Below, piece by piece: positions 63,934 to 64,000 of a DNA stretch of 64,000 nt. The notes below the pieces were generated by a model, which was given only the letters and a program-made list of their open reading frames with translations, did no database searches and was not told the origin of the DNA. The translations under genes were made by a program, and so were the position numbers. Each line of letters opens with the position of its first letter. The first letter of the stretch is position 1. Origin of the DNA: Sneathiella chinensis (GTDB lineage: Bacteria > Pseudomonadota > Alphaproteobacteria > Sneathiellales > Sneathiellaceae); NCBI RefSeq assembly GCF_012720115.1, contig NZ_VNWN01000004.1, positions 186,001 to 250,000 on the forward strand, written 5' to 3'.

Positions 63934-64000
63934 ATGAGCAAGACGCATGTGTCGCTGGACGACAAGTATGAACTGGAAGAAGGTCAGGTTTTCATTACCG
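63934..64000 (+). CDS. Start of an indolepyruvate ferredoxin oxidoreductase gene (partial)
   Basis: Only 22 codons are in the window. The peptide MSKTHVSLDDKYELEEGQVF matches the N-terminus of the long fused indolepyruvate:ferredoxin oxidoreductases (about 1150 aa) of proteobacteria, which typically start with xVSLDDKYxLExGxVFLTG. These enzymes oxidatively decarboxylate aryl or branched 2-oxo acids made by transamination, so the position after an amino-acid importer is sensible. AAGAGG precedes the ATG. Confidence 0.7.
   Translation, partial: MSKTHVSLDDKYELEEGQVFIT

Overview
The window looks like chromosomal core sequence of a medium-GC alphaproteobacterium. Markers for this are the lgt / NDUFAF7-type methyltransferase / pgeF block, the DUF1192, quinone oxidoreductase and TrcR (DUF1013) neighbourhood, an ELM1-family protein, a VtlR/LsrB-type LysR regulator beside trxB, and a yqeY-dnaG-rpoD-tRNA run. 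Gene content suggests a free-living, aerobic, amino-acid-using heterotroph. I cannot fix the genus; a Rhodospirillales- or Sneathiellales-like lineage is only a guess. I saw no prophage, transposase or CRISPR array.

Layout. 1-5.3 kb: pgeF (partial), a methyltransferase and lgt on the minus strand; then ubiK, a YbjN-type gene, proC, and two small helical (phasin-like) proteins either side of a CsaA-type tRNA-binding protein. 5.3-10.5 kb: a minus-strand marR-ompR-envZ-type regulatory operon divergent from ilvE, then a secreted Sel1/coiled-coil protein. 10.5-15.5 kb: minus-strand uvrC-pgsA-mobB-moeA-moaD-moaE, joining excision repair, phospholipid synthesis and molybdenum cofactor assembly. 15.5-15.9 kb: an AT-rich gap with DnaA-box-like sites. 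15.9-23.2 kb: folB, a pteridine-reductase-like SDR, a Na+/Ca2+ exchanger, a TraB/GumN protein, a DUF3703 protein, an unaccompanied modA, uvrB and a DUF1127 protein. 23.3-29 kb: a GcvA-like regulator, an aspartate-type aminotransferase, a divergent EF-G-like GTPase and msrP.

28.98-29.8 kb is the most unusual part. This apparent gap of about 860 bp holds three tandem minus-strand small-RNA genes that I infer from structure. Each has a series of strong hairpins with CUCCC/CCUCCC-type loops, a conserved CUCCCUGUUAGACU linker and a Rho-independent terminator. Each is preceded by a 15-bp dyad of the form ATGC-N7-GCAT, which fits the LysR T-N11-A pattern. The next gene upstream is a LysR regulator of the VtlR/LsrB type, a family known in Rhizobiales to control small RNAs. 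A fourth, more diverged copy lies at 38.2 kb in front of DUF1192.

29.8-44 kb: vtlR/lsrB-like, trxB, ELM1, an Lrp-type regulator, an acyl-CoA synthetase, a small hypothetical protein, an alpha/beta hydrolase and metY, DUF1192, a quinone oxidoreductase, TrcR, then a prpE-SDR-cupin operon. 44-49 kb: greA, carB and carA on the minus strand. 49-58 kb: yqeY, dnaG, rpoD, a tRNA with CAU anticodon best read as tRNA-Ile2, a hypothetical protein, a PAS histidine kinase, a nucleoside hydrolase and a DUF454 protein. 58.7-64 kb: a complete branched-chain amino acid type ABC importer followed by the first codons of an indolepyruvate ferredoxin oxidoreductase gene, which points to amino-acid uptake and catabolism.
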